Shown: piece by piece, positions 6,677 to 12,250 of the stretch | Layout: every line of letters begins with the position of its first letter | Position numbering within the stretch: the stretch's first letter is position 1 | DNA from: DAIDHK01 sp035510695 | GTDB lineage: Bacteria > Patescibacteriota > Microgenomatia > Levybacterales > UBA12049 | NCBI GenBank assembly: GCA_035510695.1 | Contig: DATKGO010000087.1 | Coordinates: 1 to 12,250, forward strand | DNA length: 12,250 nt | Direction: 5' to 3' | Translations under genes and position numbers: made by a program | The notes under the pieces: generated by a model | What the model saw: the letters and a program-made list of their open reading frames with translations, nothing else | Told to the model about the DNA's origin: nothing | Database searches by the model: none

Positions 6677-8352
6677 ACAGACGCTGTCGTTTTGCATTAG
6701 TGTGTTTTATTGTGGTATTTCTATGTGTTATTCTGCGTCTATTTTATTGGCAAGTTGTGCGCGCAGACGAATTAGTCAGTTTAGGTCAGGCACAATATGG
6801 AGATAATATACAAATTACCGGGCAGCGCGGAGAGATAGAAACAGCGGATGGGTTTTCTCTGGCCGCTAATCAACTCAATTACACTGTTTTTGCTAATCCT
6901 AAGGAGGTAGAAAATGATGATTTGACTGCCAATGCTTTAAGTCCTATCTTACAAGTGGACAGTGCCAGTATAAGTGCTTTACTTTCTCTGGATCGGTTTT
7001 GGGTTTCTCTGTCTCCCGCAGTTACCAACGACACAAAAAATGAAATTGATAAATTAAAACTTCCGGGAGTAGGGTTTGAAGAAAAATACACTCGTTTTTA
7101 TCCCGAAGCTTCAATGGCAGCTACTTTGCTTGGTTTCGTGGGAAAAGATGCAAATGGTGAAGATCAAGGTTATTTTGGTTTGGAAGGGTTTTATGACCGA
7201 CAGCTTAAAGGAAAATCAACTTATGAAACGCAAATAAATGACGCGTTTGGAAGACCGATTTTGGCAAAATTGGAGAATTTTAGCGGTGATACGGCCGGCA
7301 GAACTTTGGTATTACATATTGATAGAGCGGTTCAATATATGATGGAGGACGAATTACAGAAAGGTATGCAGTTATACGGCGCACAAAGTGTTACCGCGGC
7401 GGCAATAGATCCTAAAACCGGAGGAATTATCGCTATGGCTTCCCTTCCTTCGTTTGATCCGCGGACTTATCAGGATTATTCCGACGATCTTTTTCTCAAT
7501 CCTTTTATCAGCGATACTTATGAACCGGGTTCGACCTTTAAGCCACTGGTTATGGCTACGGCAATTGATAAGGGTTTAGTTACGCCATATACAAAATGCA
7601 ACATTTGTTCCGGTCCCGTTCCAATTGGCGGATATGAAATTCATACTTGGAATGATGAATATGCGCCTAATATCGACATGATTCATGTTATTCAGGACTC
7701 GGATAATACCGGAATGACCTTTGTGGGAGAAAAATTAGGACTTAGCGGGATGGAAGATGTATTACAGAGATTCGGTTTTAATGATTTGACAGGAATTGAT
7801 TTGCAAGGCGAAGGCGGATCGGATATAAAATCAACCGACAATTGGTATCCGATCGATGTCGCCACTTCCAGTTTCGGACAGGGAATTGCCGTGACGCCGA
7901 TTCAGCTTTTGACTGCTTTTGCCAGTTTGGCAAATGACGGAAAACGTATGGAACCGCACGTAGTGGATAAAATTATTACTTCCGACGGGCAGACAATTGT
8001 AATTCCGCCAAAGGTTCTGGGTCAGACGGTTTCCATGCAGACTGCGAGAGTAATGAATGAGATATTGGTTAACGCGGTAAATAACGGAGAGGCAAGTTTT
8101 GCCAGGCTTAAAGGTTATAGAATCGCCGGTAAAACCGGAACAGCTCAAATTCCGGTGGCAGGACATTATGATCCGACAAAAACGATCGCTTCATTTATCG
8201 GTTACGCGCCGGCCGATGATCCGAAATTTGTGATGCTGGTTATAGTCAACCGACCGACTTCATCAATTTACGGTTCGGAAACTGCGGCGCCGATATTTTT
8301 CAGTCTGGCTCAGAGGATGTTGAATTATTACGGTATAGCCCCGACGGAATAG
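6673..8352 (+). CDS. ftsI: Septal peptidoglycan transpeptidase (class B PBP, FtsI)
   Basis: This membrane-anchored D,D-transpeptidase cross-links septal peptidoglycan. The 559-aa chain has an N-terminal transmembrane helix (about 5-24), a non-catalytic PBP dimerisation region (about 45-200, with RGEIETADG near 52 and YPEASMAATLLGFVG near 145), and the penicillin-binding domain. The active-site motifs are S287-T-F-K290, S343-D-N345 and K487-T-G489. There is no PASTA domain; the protein stops shortly after the catalytic domain (YYGIAPTE). The start overlaps the ftsL-like stop as ATGA. In dcw context it is FtsI; an elongation PBP2 is less likely. No murE, mraY or other dcw gene follows, so this cluster segment ends here. 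Confidence 0.93.
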   Translation: MNRRCRFALVCFIVVFLCVILRLFYWQVVRADELVSLGQAQYGDNIQITGQRGEIETADGFSLAANQLNYTVFANPKEVENDDLTANALSPILQVDSASISALLSLDRFWVSLSPAVTNDTKNEIDKLKLPGVGFEEKYTRFYPEASMAATLLGFVGKDANGEDQGYFGLEGFYDRQLKGKSTYETQINDAFGRPILAKLENFSGDTAGRTLVLHIDRAVQYMMEDELQKGMQLYGAQSVTAAAIDPKTGGIIAMASLPSFDPRTYQDYSDDLFLNPFISDTYEPGSTFKPLVMATAIDKGLVTPYTKCNICSGPVPIGGYEIHTWNDEYAPNIDMIHVIQDSDNTGMTFVGEKLGLSGMEDVLQRFGFNDLTGIDLQGEGGSDIKSTDNWYPIDVATSSFGQGIAVTPIQLLTAFASLANDGKRMEPHVVDKIITSDGQTIVIPPKVLGQTVSMQTARVMNEILVNAVNNGEASFARLKGYRIAGKTGTAQIPVAGHYDPTKTIASFIGYAPADDPKFVMLVIVNRPTSSIYGSETAAPIFFSLAQRMLNYYGIAPTE

Positions 8353-8388
8353 TGATTTATGATTTAAGATTTATGAATAAAAGAATAA

Positions 8389-8541
8389 AGAGGAGTTAAA
8401 AGAAGTTTAGCGGATATAAAGGCAGGTAGATATACTGTTGTTAAAAGCGACGATGACATTGAGAAACACTTCAAATTTGGGGAACGTATTACTACTTCAG
8501 TTGAAAGACCTTCATTAATTTCTTTTTTAATTCAGGAATAA
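8389..8541 (+). pseudogene. Possible antitoxin C-terminal remnant
   Basis: The 139-bp gap between ftsI and the convergent toxin gene holds an open frame lacking an ATG. It encodes RSLADIKAGRYTVVKSD followed by DDIEKHFK, then an unlikely tail running into the toxin gene's 3' end on the other strand. The first part looks like the C-terminus of a small RelB-type antitoxin (xLxDIKxGR followed by an acidic helix). An AGGAG at 8391-8395 is out of place, and a one-base shift would restore an EEL-type upstream reading. I read it as a decayed antitoxin gene, with low confidence; it may be chance. Confidence 0.3.
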
Positions 8542-8830
8542 CTTCCTCGGGTAATACACCGATAACTTTTCCAATTTGAGAAGGGGTAGTTGTAATCAGC
8601 CTATGAAGTTTAATTACTGAAAGAGAATGTAGTCCTGTAGAAGAAAAATCCGGCAATGTAGAATCAAGTATAATATCGGTTTCTAAAACTTCATCGGAAT
8701 CTGTAGTGATGTATGCAAGAATTGTATGATTATATTTGCTAAAAGACGGTGAAATGACTAAAGAAGGACGAGGTTTAGTTTTTTCGAAATCGTCTGCAAA
8801 CGGAAAAAGAAATTTAACGATCTGGTACAT
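8492..8830 (-). CDS. MazF/PemK-type toxin
   Basis: This is a predicted endoribonuclease toxin of the MazF/PemK fold, which cuts mRNA when its antitoxin is lost. The 112-aa product shows the family pattern: an N-terminal IVKFLFPFAD strand, the conserved R21-P22 followed by SLVIS, a central ILAYITTDS strand, and GLHSLSVIKLHRLITT, ending in IGKVIGVLPEEVIPELKKKL. The ATG at 8830 is chosen because it overlaps the antitoxin stop by 17 nt, typical of such pairs; a TTG at 8845 is an in-frame alternative with no added support. The family's usual second catalytic residue (Thr/Ser after the central strand) may be T42/T43 or S45. It is the last gene of its transcript and converges with the ftsI strand. 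Confidence 0.85.
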   Translation of the reverse strand: MYQIVKFLFPFADDFEKTKPRPSLVISPSFSKYNHTILAYITTDSDEVLETDIILDSTLPDFSSTGLHSLSVIKLHRLITTTPSQIGKVIGVLPEEVIPELKKKLMKVFQLK

Positions 8831-9104
8831 AAGGTTCAGGAACAAATGGTTTTAATTTTGCATTAGGGGAAATATTATCCACATCCAGAGTGCCATCTTC
8901 TTTAGCCCATTGATAAAATGAATAGGCAGCCAGGCGATCCATATCTTCAATTCCTTGGTTAGTATTGTCTTTAATTCGGGCAAATCCACCAATAGCCATT
9001 TTTATAAGTTCAGTTGTGTTGAGCGTGCCAAAAGTGGATTCACGTAATATTTTCAAGGCTTTTTCGATGTCTGGGGTTATAGTTATTCGTATATTTTGTG
9101 CCAT
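8814..9104 (-). CDS. Ribbon-helix-helix antitoxin
   Basis: The 96-aa protein partners the toxin encoded immediately downstream. Residues 4-42 fit a ribbon-helix-helix DNA-binding fold: the strand IRITITPDI, helix EKALKILRE, a turn with GTLNTTEL, and helix LIKMAIGGFARI. The C-terminal half is acidic and then proline-rich (FVPEPYVPDR), suited to wrapping around a MazF-like toxin. The stop overlaps the toxin start by 17 nt. It is probably the autorepressor of the pair: an inverted repeat overlaps its start codon and promoter. It is named by context and fold pattern; no specific family name is claimed. Confidence 0.8.
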   Translation of the reverse strand: MAQNIRITITPDIEKALKILRESTFGTLNTTELIKMAIGGFARIKDNTNQGIEDMDRLAAYSFYQWAKEDGTLDVDNISPNAKLKPFVPEPYVPDR

Positions 9105-9142
9105 AATATGTCTATATTATGCCATAAATAGCCATTTGTCAA
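9102..9142 (-). promoter_or_regulatory. Toxin-antitoxin promoter with operator over the start codon
   Basis: On the minus strand a TTGACA -35 lies at 9142-9137. With a 17-bp spacer the -10 is TAATAT (9119-9114); with 15 bp it is TGG-CATAAT (extended -10, 9124-9116). The antitoxin ATG follows at 9104, leaving a leader of a few bases at most. A perfect inverted repeat, CATAATAT-N4-ATATTATG (9102-9121), covers the -10 and the ATG itself. RHH antitoxins bind such palindromes, so repressor binding here would block the promoter. Confidence 0.65.
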
Positions 9143-9159
9143 GCGCAGGGGCGGAAGGA

Positions 9160-9840
9160 TTAGAACTGCGTGGCCAGGGGAATAACTGCTTTTGTCGGTA
9201 CTTCAAACCAATAAGAAGTGCCTTGGCTGCCATCAGTGGTTTTGGTATTAATAATAAGTAAAGTATCGGATGCCCACCCGGTAGTTTCAGCATAGAAATC
9301 GGCGGTATTTTGGGCTTTAAAAAGAACAGTCTCATTTAAAGATGCATCAACGTCTATAGGTGACCCATCAGCCTTTAAGACAATTGCTTCATTTCCCGCA
9401 GGATTAGTGTGAGTTATAAAGACATAGTTATTATCAGGCGACCAGGTATTAAAAGGTATACTCATAGAATCTGAATTTGAAGGGTAGTTTATAGAATAGA
9501 CTGTTTGTAGATTGGTTCCGTCAATATTGGAAGTCACAAAGTTATAAGTTTTACTTTGATCACTCTGGGTGTTTACTGTCATGGTGAGCTGTTTTGTCCC
9601 GTCAGGGGAAAGCTGCGAAGTTACCTGGGGTTTGGGAATAGGAGTAACTGAGATTATAAGTGTAGAAGTTGGTATTAAATTGGGAGTAGGATTTGAATCT
9701 TGAAAATTCGCTACTACCGGAAGCGACACTTTATTTTGCACAGTGTTATGAGTTACAAAGTAAGCCACGATAAATCCGGCAGCGGCGGCCAGGAGAAGAA
9801 TTATAACTGAATCAATTTCGATTTGATGCTTTATAGTCAT
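9160..9840 (-). CDS. Membrane-anchored beta-propeller-like protein
   Basis: The 226-aa product has one N-terminal transmembrane helix (about 10-30), a Pro/Thr/Ser-rich linker (about 45-72), and an extracytoplasmic domain with repeated blade-like units. These are QLSPDGTKQLTM (76-87), TWSPDNNYVFI (132-142) and GWASDTLLIINT (188-199). They resemble TolB/WD40-like PD40 repeats, too few for a full propeller, so the fold may be partial or diverged. It lies 3 bp downstream of the L,D-transpeptidase gene, so the two are almost certainly co-transcribed. A role in the envelope is inferred from that pairing; the ligand is unknown. The toxin-antitoxin promoter begins in the 55-bp gap downstream. Confidence 0.8.
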   Translation of the reverse strand: MTIKHQIEIDSVIILLLAAAAGFIVAYFVTHNTVQNKVSLPVVANFQDSNPTPNLIPTSTLIISVTPIPKPQVTSQLSPDGTKQLTMTVNTQSDQSKTYNFVTSNIDGTNLQTVYSINYPSNSDSMSIPFNTWSPDNNYVFITHTNPAGNEAIVLKADGSPIDVDASLNETVLFKAQNTADFYAETTGWASDTLLIINTKTTDGSQGTSYWFEVPTKAVIPLATQF

Positions 9841-9843
9841 AAA

Positions 9844-10554
9844 TTATTGAACCGGATTATTTTGTATACATTGATGATCACTGGTTATTTGGTCGCAGAT
9901 CGATACTTCTGTGCCGGGAGTGTTTCCGTTTGGACCGTCTGCCCAATCATAAAGCGTCTTTGCATCCGTTTGACGTAAATTTACGCATCCATGACTCATA
10001 GGATGGCCGAAATTATCATGCCAGTACGCGCCGTGCAGACCAAAGTCATTATAAAAATACATGACGTAGGGAACATTGGGCAAGTCGTACGCGTCTGCAC
10101 CTTCTCCGCCTGTCATACGAGTCGAAAGAAGTTTTTCCCAGATATGGAAGTTCCCGGTAGGCGTAGCTTGCCATTTTCCGGTGGAGACGAAAGTTTTTAA
10201 GATTTGTGTCGAACCCTGATAGGCAATCAGAGTTTGCGTAGACAGATCGACAAAGATACGTTTTTCAGCTGAAGGAGTAGCTATACCTAAAACCTTTTCC
10301 GGTTTTTCATTTTGCGGATTAATGGTGGGAGCATATACTTTTTTCCCTTCAAAGACACCAGGTACATTATTTTCAATTTTGAAATATAGATCGGATTTAC
10401 AGCTCCCTGAGTTTGCGCAGTGTGGAATATTCCTGTGGGGCTTAAGAAGGACATAGCTTATGGCAAAAGATAAAAGAAAGATAATTACCAAGATTAAATA
10501 AAATTGAATGTTAGAAGTAGCCTTTTTTTTCTTAGGAAATTTTTTACGCTTCAT
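9844..10554 (-). CDS. L,D-transpeptidase (YkuD/ErfK family)
   Basis: This enzyme forms 3-3 cross-links, or attaches proteins to peptidoglycan, using a catalytic cysteine. The 236-aa chain has a very basic N-terminus (MKRKKFPKKKKA), a transmembrane helix (about 17-37), a ~60-residue linker with a C-X5-C pair (HCANSGSCKS), and a YkuD domain from KRIFVDLSTQTLIAYQG to residue ~215. The active-site signature is LHGAYW (H174), then S187-HG-C190-VN-LR, complete and correctly spaced. A late CDQITSDHQC segment could form another disulfide. It sits 47 bp after the VanW-like gene and 3 bp before the propeller-like gene, forming an envelope operon. No D,D-dependent step is needed, so it may work alongside FtsI. 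Confidence 0.93.
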   Translation of the reverse strand: MKRKKFPKKKKATSNIQFYLILVIIFLLSFAISYVLLKPHRNIPHCANSGSCKSDLYFKIENNVPGVFEGKKVYAPTINPQNEKPEKVLGIATPSAEKRIFVDLSTQTLIAYQGSTQILKTFVSTGKWQATPTGNFHIWEKLLSTRMTGGEGADAYDLPNVPYVMYFYNDFGLHGAYWHDNFGHPMSHGCVNLRQTDAKTLYDWADGPNGNTPGTEVSICDQITSDHQCIQNNPVQ

Positions 10555-10601
10555 ATTATCAGCGTATTAGGAATTTACACTTATTTCAAGAGGCAGTTAT
10601 A

Positions 10602-11243
10602 TTATTCCTCAGCTTTAATTGAAAGATTTTTGCCATTGTAATTAAAAACAAAAGTAACTGTTTGGTCTTTATTATTGGTGATATATAAATTTTGCATTTC
10701 ATTGGTTTGACTTTTATCGGTATTATCATCATAAATTGACACCCCGAATTGTTCCGGAACTTCCGGAATGTTCGCGAAGTCATGTCTGGTCGGAGCATAA
10801 GTATCCAGTCCGGCGTCTTTTGCCACCCAATATAAAAGAGAAGCTAAATGACATACTCCATCTCCGGCCAAATAGCCGTCGGATTTAAAGCCTTCAGCGA
10901 TGCTAAAATCGGCATTGGTGGTTTTCGTCACTTTTCCGGTGTATTGCGGTAAGACGTCATCATGGAAAGCAAATGTTTCACCGGGTTTTAAGGCAAGTTT
11001 ATATTCAAACGGTTTTTCCACGTTTTTCCAGTCAACAGAATTTGGGTTGATTTTGAGGCCTTCGGTATAGTCAATGGCCAGCAGAATATTATCCTTAAAC
11101 ACGTCATTAACCGACGCTACAGGATAGCGGTCTTCCAGCGAAAATTCATGCACGGCAAGAACTTTAGGCTCAGGCAAAGCTATTTGAGCGTGAGCTAATG
11201 GCAAAAATGCCATAATTAAGGCTAATATAAATGTTGGGAGCAT
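10602..11243 (-). CDS. VanW-like secreted protein
   Basis: The 213-aa product has a signal-type N-terminus (MLPTFILALIMAFLPLAHAQ, likely cut after AHA). The VanW-type core has LKPGETFAFHDDVLP (85-99), GYLAGDGVC at C131 with H132 and an ALLYW-like helix (ASLLYWVAKDAGL), and RHDFANIPEVPEQFGVSI (153-170), ending in beta strands (LYITNNKDQTVTFVFNY). VanW proteins occur in vancomycin-resistance clusters and widely in Gram-positive and CPR genomes; their biochemical role is not settled. The family's usual GVCQ is GVCH here. The signal peptide lacks a basic start and no in-frame ATG lies upstream. It heads the envelope operon with the L,D-transpeptidase. Confidence 0.85.
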   Translation of the reverse strand: MLPTFILALIMAFLPLAHAQIALPEPKVLAVHEFSLEDRYPVASVNDVFKDNILLAIDYTEGLKINPNSVDWKNVEKPFEYKLALKPGETFAFHDDVLPQYTGKVTKTTNADFSIAEGFKSDGYLAGDGVCHLASLLYWVAKDAGLDTYAPTRHDFANIPEVPEQFGVSIYDDNTDKSQTNEMQNLYITNNKDQTVTFVFNYNGKNLSIKAEE

Positions 11244-11252
11244 AATATTATA

Positions 11253-11268
11253 AGGCAGATGTCTGCCT
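11253..11268 (-). promoter_or_regulatory. Inverted repeat in the VanW leader
   Basis: AGGCAGA-TG-TCTGCCT is a perfect palindrome with 7-bp arms and a 2-nt centre. It lies 9 bp upstream of the VanW-like ATG, inside the predicted ~31-nt leader. It could be an operator or an RNA hairpin that affects translation. A TATAAT (11252-11247) beside it is too near the ATG to act as its promoter. Confidence 0.5.
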
Positions 11269-11280
11269 AAAAGTGAGGTT

Positions 11281-11309
11281 AGTATATCATACTATAAGAT
11301 GTTAATCAA
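11281..11309 (-). promoter_or_regulatory. Promoter of the VanW/L,D-transpeptidase operon
   Basis: On the minus strand TTGATT (11309-11304), a 17-bp spacer and TATACT (11286-11281) form a good promoter, and TGA directly before the hexamer makes an extended -10. The predicted start is near 11274. The rest of the 144-bp gap (11244-11387) shows only the leader palindrome and the end of the upstream transcript. Confidence 0.6.
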
Positions 11310-11387
11310 GCATGCGAGCCTTAATTAGGTCTAAAAATTATTAAGTTTTGTGGCTAAAATTATACAGAAAAAGTAAAGATTTTGATT

Positions 11388-11720
11388 CTAGCGGATCGTA
11401 GCGCCGGACTGAGTTTTTTTACTGGGCTTAAGAAGCAATGGTTTATTTTTACCATTTGCAGCTAAAATCATACCTTGGGATTCTTCACCCATCATGGTTC
11501 TGGGCAGTAAATTAAAGACAAAAATATATTGTTTGTTGAGTAATTCTTCAGGTTGATACCACTGTGCAATGCCGGTGAGAATATTTCTCTTTCCTTCTTC
11601 TCCGAAATCGACTGTCAGGCGAATCAATTTTTCCGAGCCTTCTTTGCGTTCTGCAGTTAAAACAGTGCCGACACGCAGATCCAGTTTGGCAAAATCATCG
11701 ATGGTAACTGTAGGTTTCAT
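11388..11720 (-). CDS. Stand-alone tRNA-binding domain protein (Trbp111/MetRS C-terminal type)
   Basis: A 110-aa OB-fold tRNA-binding domain is present over nearly the whole chain: IDDFAKLDLRVGTVLTAER (7-25), KLIRLTVDFGEEGKRNILTGIAQWY (31-55, in pieces), IFVFNLLPRTMMGEESQGMILAA (66-88). This is the domain fused to the C-terminus of many methionyl-tRNA synthetases and free as Trbp111 or CsaA-like proteins. It probably binds tRNA structure generally and may support a MetRS encoded elsewhere. The start lies 2 bp after the stop of the DUF192 gene, so the two are co-transcribed. The C-terminus is basic. CsaA-type chaperone function is the alternative. Confidence 0.9.
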   Translation of the reverse strand: MKPTVTIDDFAKLDLRVGTVLTAERKEGSEKLIRLTVDFGEEGKRNILTGIAQWYQPEELLNKQYIFVFNLLPRTMMGEESQGMILAANGKNKPLLLKPSKKTQSGATIR

Positions 11721-11722
11721 GG

Positions 11723-12049
11723 TTAATATTGTAGCAGATTTAGCTGTGAATTTGTTGTGATATGTTTGTTCTGAATTGTTCCTTCCGGAAGTTCGAGTAC
11801 ATGTTTAAATTTGGGATTCCAAAGAAAAATTCGCCAGGGCTCGAGACTGGTTTTTATGGCTTGAACTGTAAAATTGTCATCTAATATTACCACGTCAATC
11901 GCGTACTTCATGCCAAAGGTATGAATTCCCCAGCGAGTTTTGATATGTAAGGGATAGGGTTTATCAGCTTTCAGCAGGCCAATAACGCGGTCTTTGATAG
12001 TGCTTGCGGGGATAACTTCGTCAATAGAAATTGCTGACTTTTTAGTCAT
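11723..12049 (-). CDS. DUF192 (UPF0127) family protein
   Basis: The 108-aa product has the DUF192 core: RWGIHTFGMKYAIDVVILDDNF (39-60, in two parts) and the closing HVLELPEG (83-90), a small beta-barrel family with no established function. It lacks the N-terminal signal peptide and the AxTxxER-type start that many members have, so it is probably cytoplasmic. It is the first gene of a two-gene unit with the tRNA-binding protein (2-bp gap). The link between the two is not explained by known function. Confidence 0.88.
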   Translation of the reverse strand: MTKKSAISIDEVIPASTIKDRVIGLLKADKPYPLHIKTRWGIHTFGMKYAIDVVILDDNFTVQAIKTSLEPWRIFLWNPKFKHVLELPEGTIQNKHITTNSQLNLLQY

Positions 12050-12064
12050 ATTTATTTCAAATAC

Positions 12065-12073
12065 AGTATATCA
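12065..12073 (-). promoter_or_regulatory. Extended -10 for DUF192/tRNA-binding unit
   Basis: On the minus strand TGA-TATACT (12073-12065) forms an extended -10 with the same sequence as the VanW operon's. The -35 is weak. The predicted start gives a leader of about 9 nt, and the stretch before the ATG (GAAATAAAT) has no Shine-Dalgarno sequence. Confidence 0.45.
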
Positions 12074-12079
12074 CTTATT

Positions 12080-12107
12080 TTGTTATTTACGAGTGAAGAG
12101 GTATAAT
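12080..12107 (+). promoter_or_regulatory. Promoter pointing into the right-end repeat
   Basis: TTGTTA (12080-12085), a 16-bp spacer and a perfect TATAAT (12102-12107) face rightward. Transcription would start near 12114, just inside the inverted repeat that begins at 12111. The downstream gene, if any, is outside the window. Confidence 0.45.
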
Positions 12108-12110
12108 GTG

Positions 12111-12247
12111 CAGCAATTCTCAATATGAGACAAAGAGAGAACGGTTTGTTACAAAGTAGAGTTAGGTATGCAATTAATGGATCACATATAAAATAAAATT
12201 GGACACTTTCTGATAGAAAGCAGCCTGATGAGATCACCAACCATAGC
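12111..12247. repeat. Right copy of 137-bp perfect inverted repeat
   Basis: This is the exact reverse complement of 1-137; three further bases (12248-12250) have no counterpart. The two copies run outward from the window in the same sense, so both ends lead into the same element. A 23-codon frame from the ATG at 12125 and an open frame from the ATG near the edge (MRSPTIA...) are too short to call genes. No transposase is visible. Confidence 0.85.
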
Positions 12248-12250
12248 CCA

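Noticed and set aside
8831..8845. TTG start giving the toxin five extra residues
   Set aside because: The ATG at 8830 fits the family's N-terminus and gives the usual short overlap with the antitoxin.
8965..9261. Plus-strand frame across the toxin-antitoxin promoter
   Set aside because: It is antisense to the antitoxin and the propeller-like gene end, with composition typical of a reverse-strand artefact.
12125..12196. 23-codon frame inside the right repeat
   Set aside because: It is too short, has no family resemblance and no ribosome binding site; it could be a decayed transposase start, but nothing supports it.
1..12250. Circular replicon or phage with terminal redundancy
   Set aside because: The end sequences are inverted, not direct, repeats, and the genes are chromosomal housekeeping types with no phage or plasmid gene.
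1..12250. UGA recoding (code 25 or 4)
   Set aside because: rsmH, the ftsL-like gene and recO end at TGA with correct family lengths, and no in-frame TGA interrupts the recognised genes.

Overview
This AT-rich window (roughly 60% A+T by eye) looks like chromosomal sequence from a small-genome bacterium, most likely a member of the Candidate Phyla Radiation (Patescibacteria, perhaps Microgenomates). That placement is inferred from four things: a very short RecO, an alpha2-type glycyl-tRNA synthetase, a short dcw cluster, and tight packing with many ATGA overlaps. TGA serves as a normal stop (rsmH, the ftsL-like gene, recO), so this is not one of the CPR lineages that recode UGA.

Layout. Positions 1-137 and 12111-12247 form a perfect 137-bp inverted repeat at the two ends. 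Next come recO (+) and an unrecognised gene on the opposite strand (735-1400) that overlaps the recO end by 7 bp. A forward-strand block follows: glyQS, a small membrane-anchored protein, a beta-CASP metallo-beta-lactamase-fold nuclease, and the start of a division/cell-wall cluster, mraZ-rsmH-ftsL-like-ftsI, whose genes overlap one another. From 8492 to 12049 every gene is on the minus strand. In transcription order these are a DUF192 protein and a stand-alone tRNA-binding (Trbp111-like) protein; a VanW-like protein, an L,D-transpeptidase and a membrane-anchored beta-propeller-like protein; and an RHH antitoxin/MazF-type toxin pair. The two blocks converge at about 8353-8491, where a possible antitoxin remnant lies.

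Functional themes. Two envelope modules share the window. The mra/dcw genes provide ribosome methylation coupled to septal peptidoglycan synthesis, with apparent MraZ operator repeats upstream. The VanW/L,D-transpeptidase/propeller set suggests wall cross-linking and remodelling outside the membrane. The rest is translation and RNA metabolism (glyQS, Trbp-like, beta-CASP nuclease), recombination (recO) and a toxin-antitoxin locus.

The most striking regulatory signal is that several genes carry an extended -10 element (TGN plus a -10 hexamer) ending only 6-8 nt before the ATG, with no Shine-Dalgarno sequence. This points to widespread leaderless transcription. I saw no CRISPR array, tRNA, rRNA or complete transposase, and no clear intrinsic terminator.
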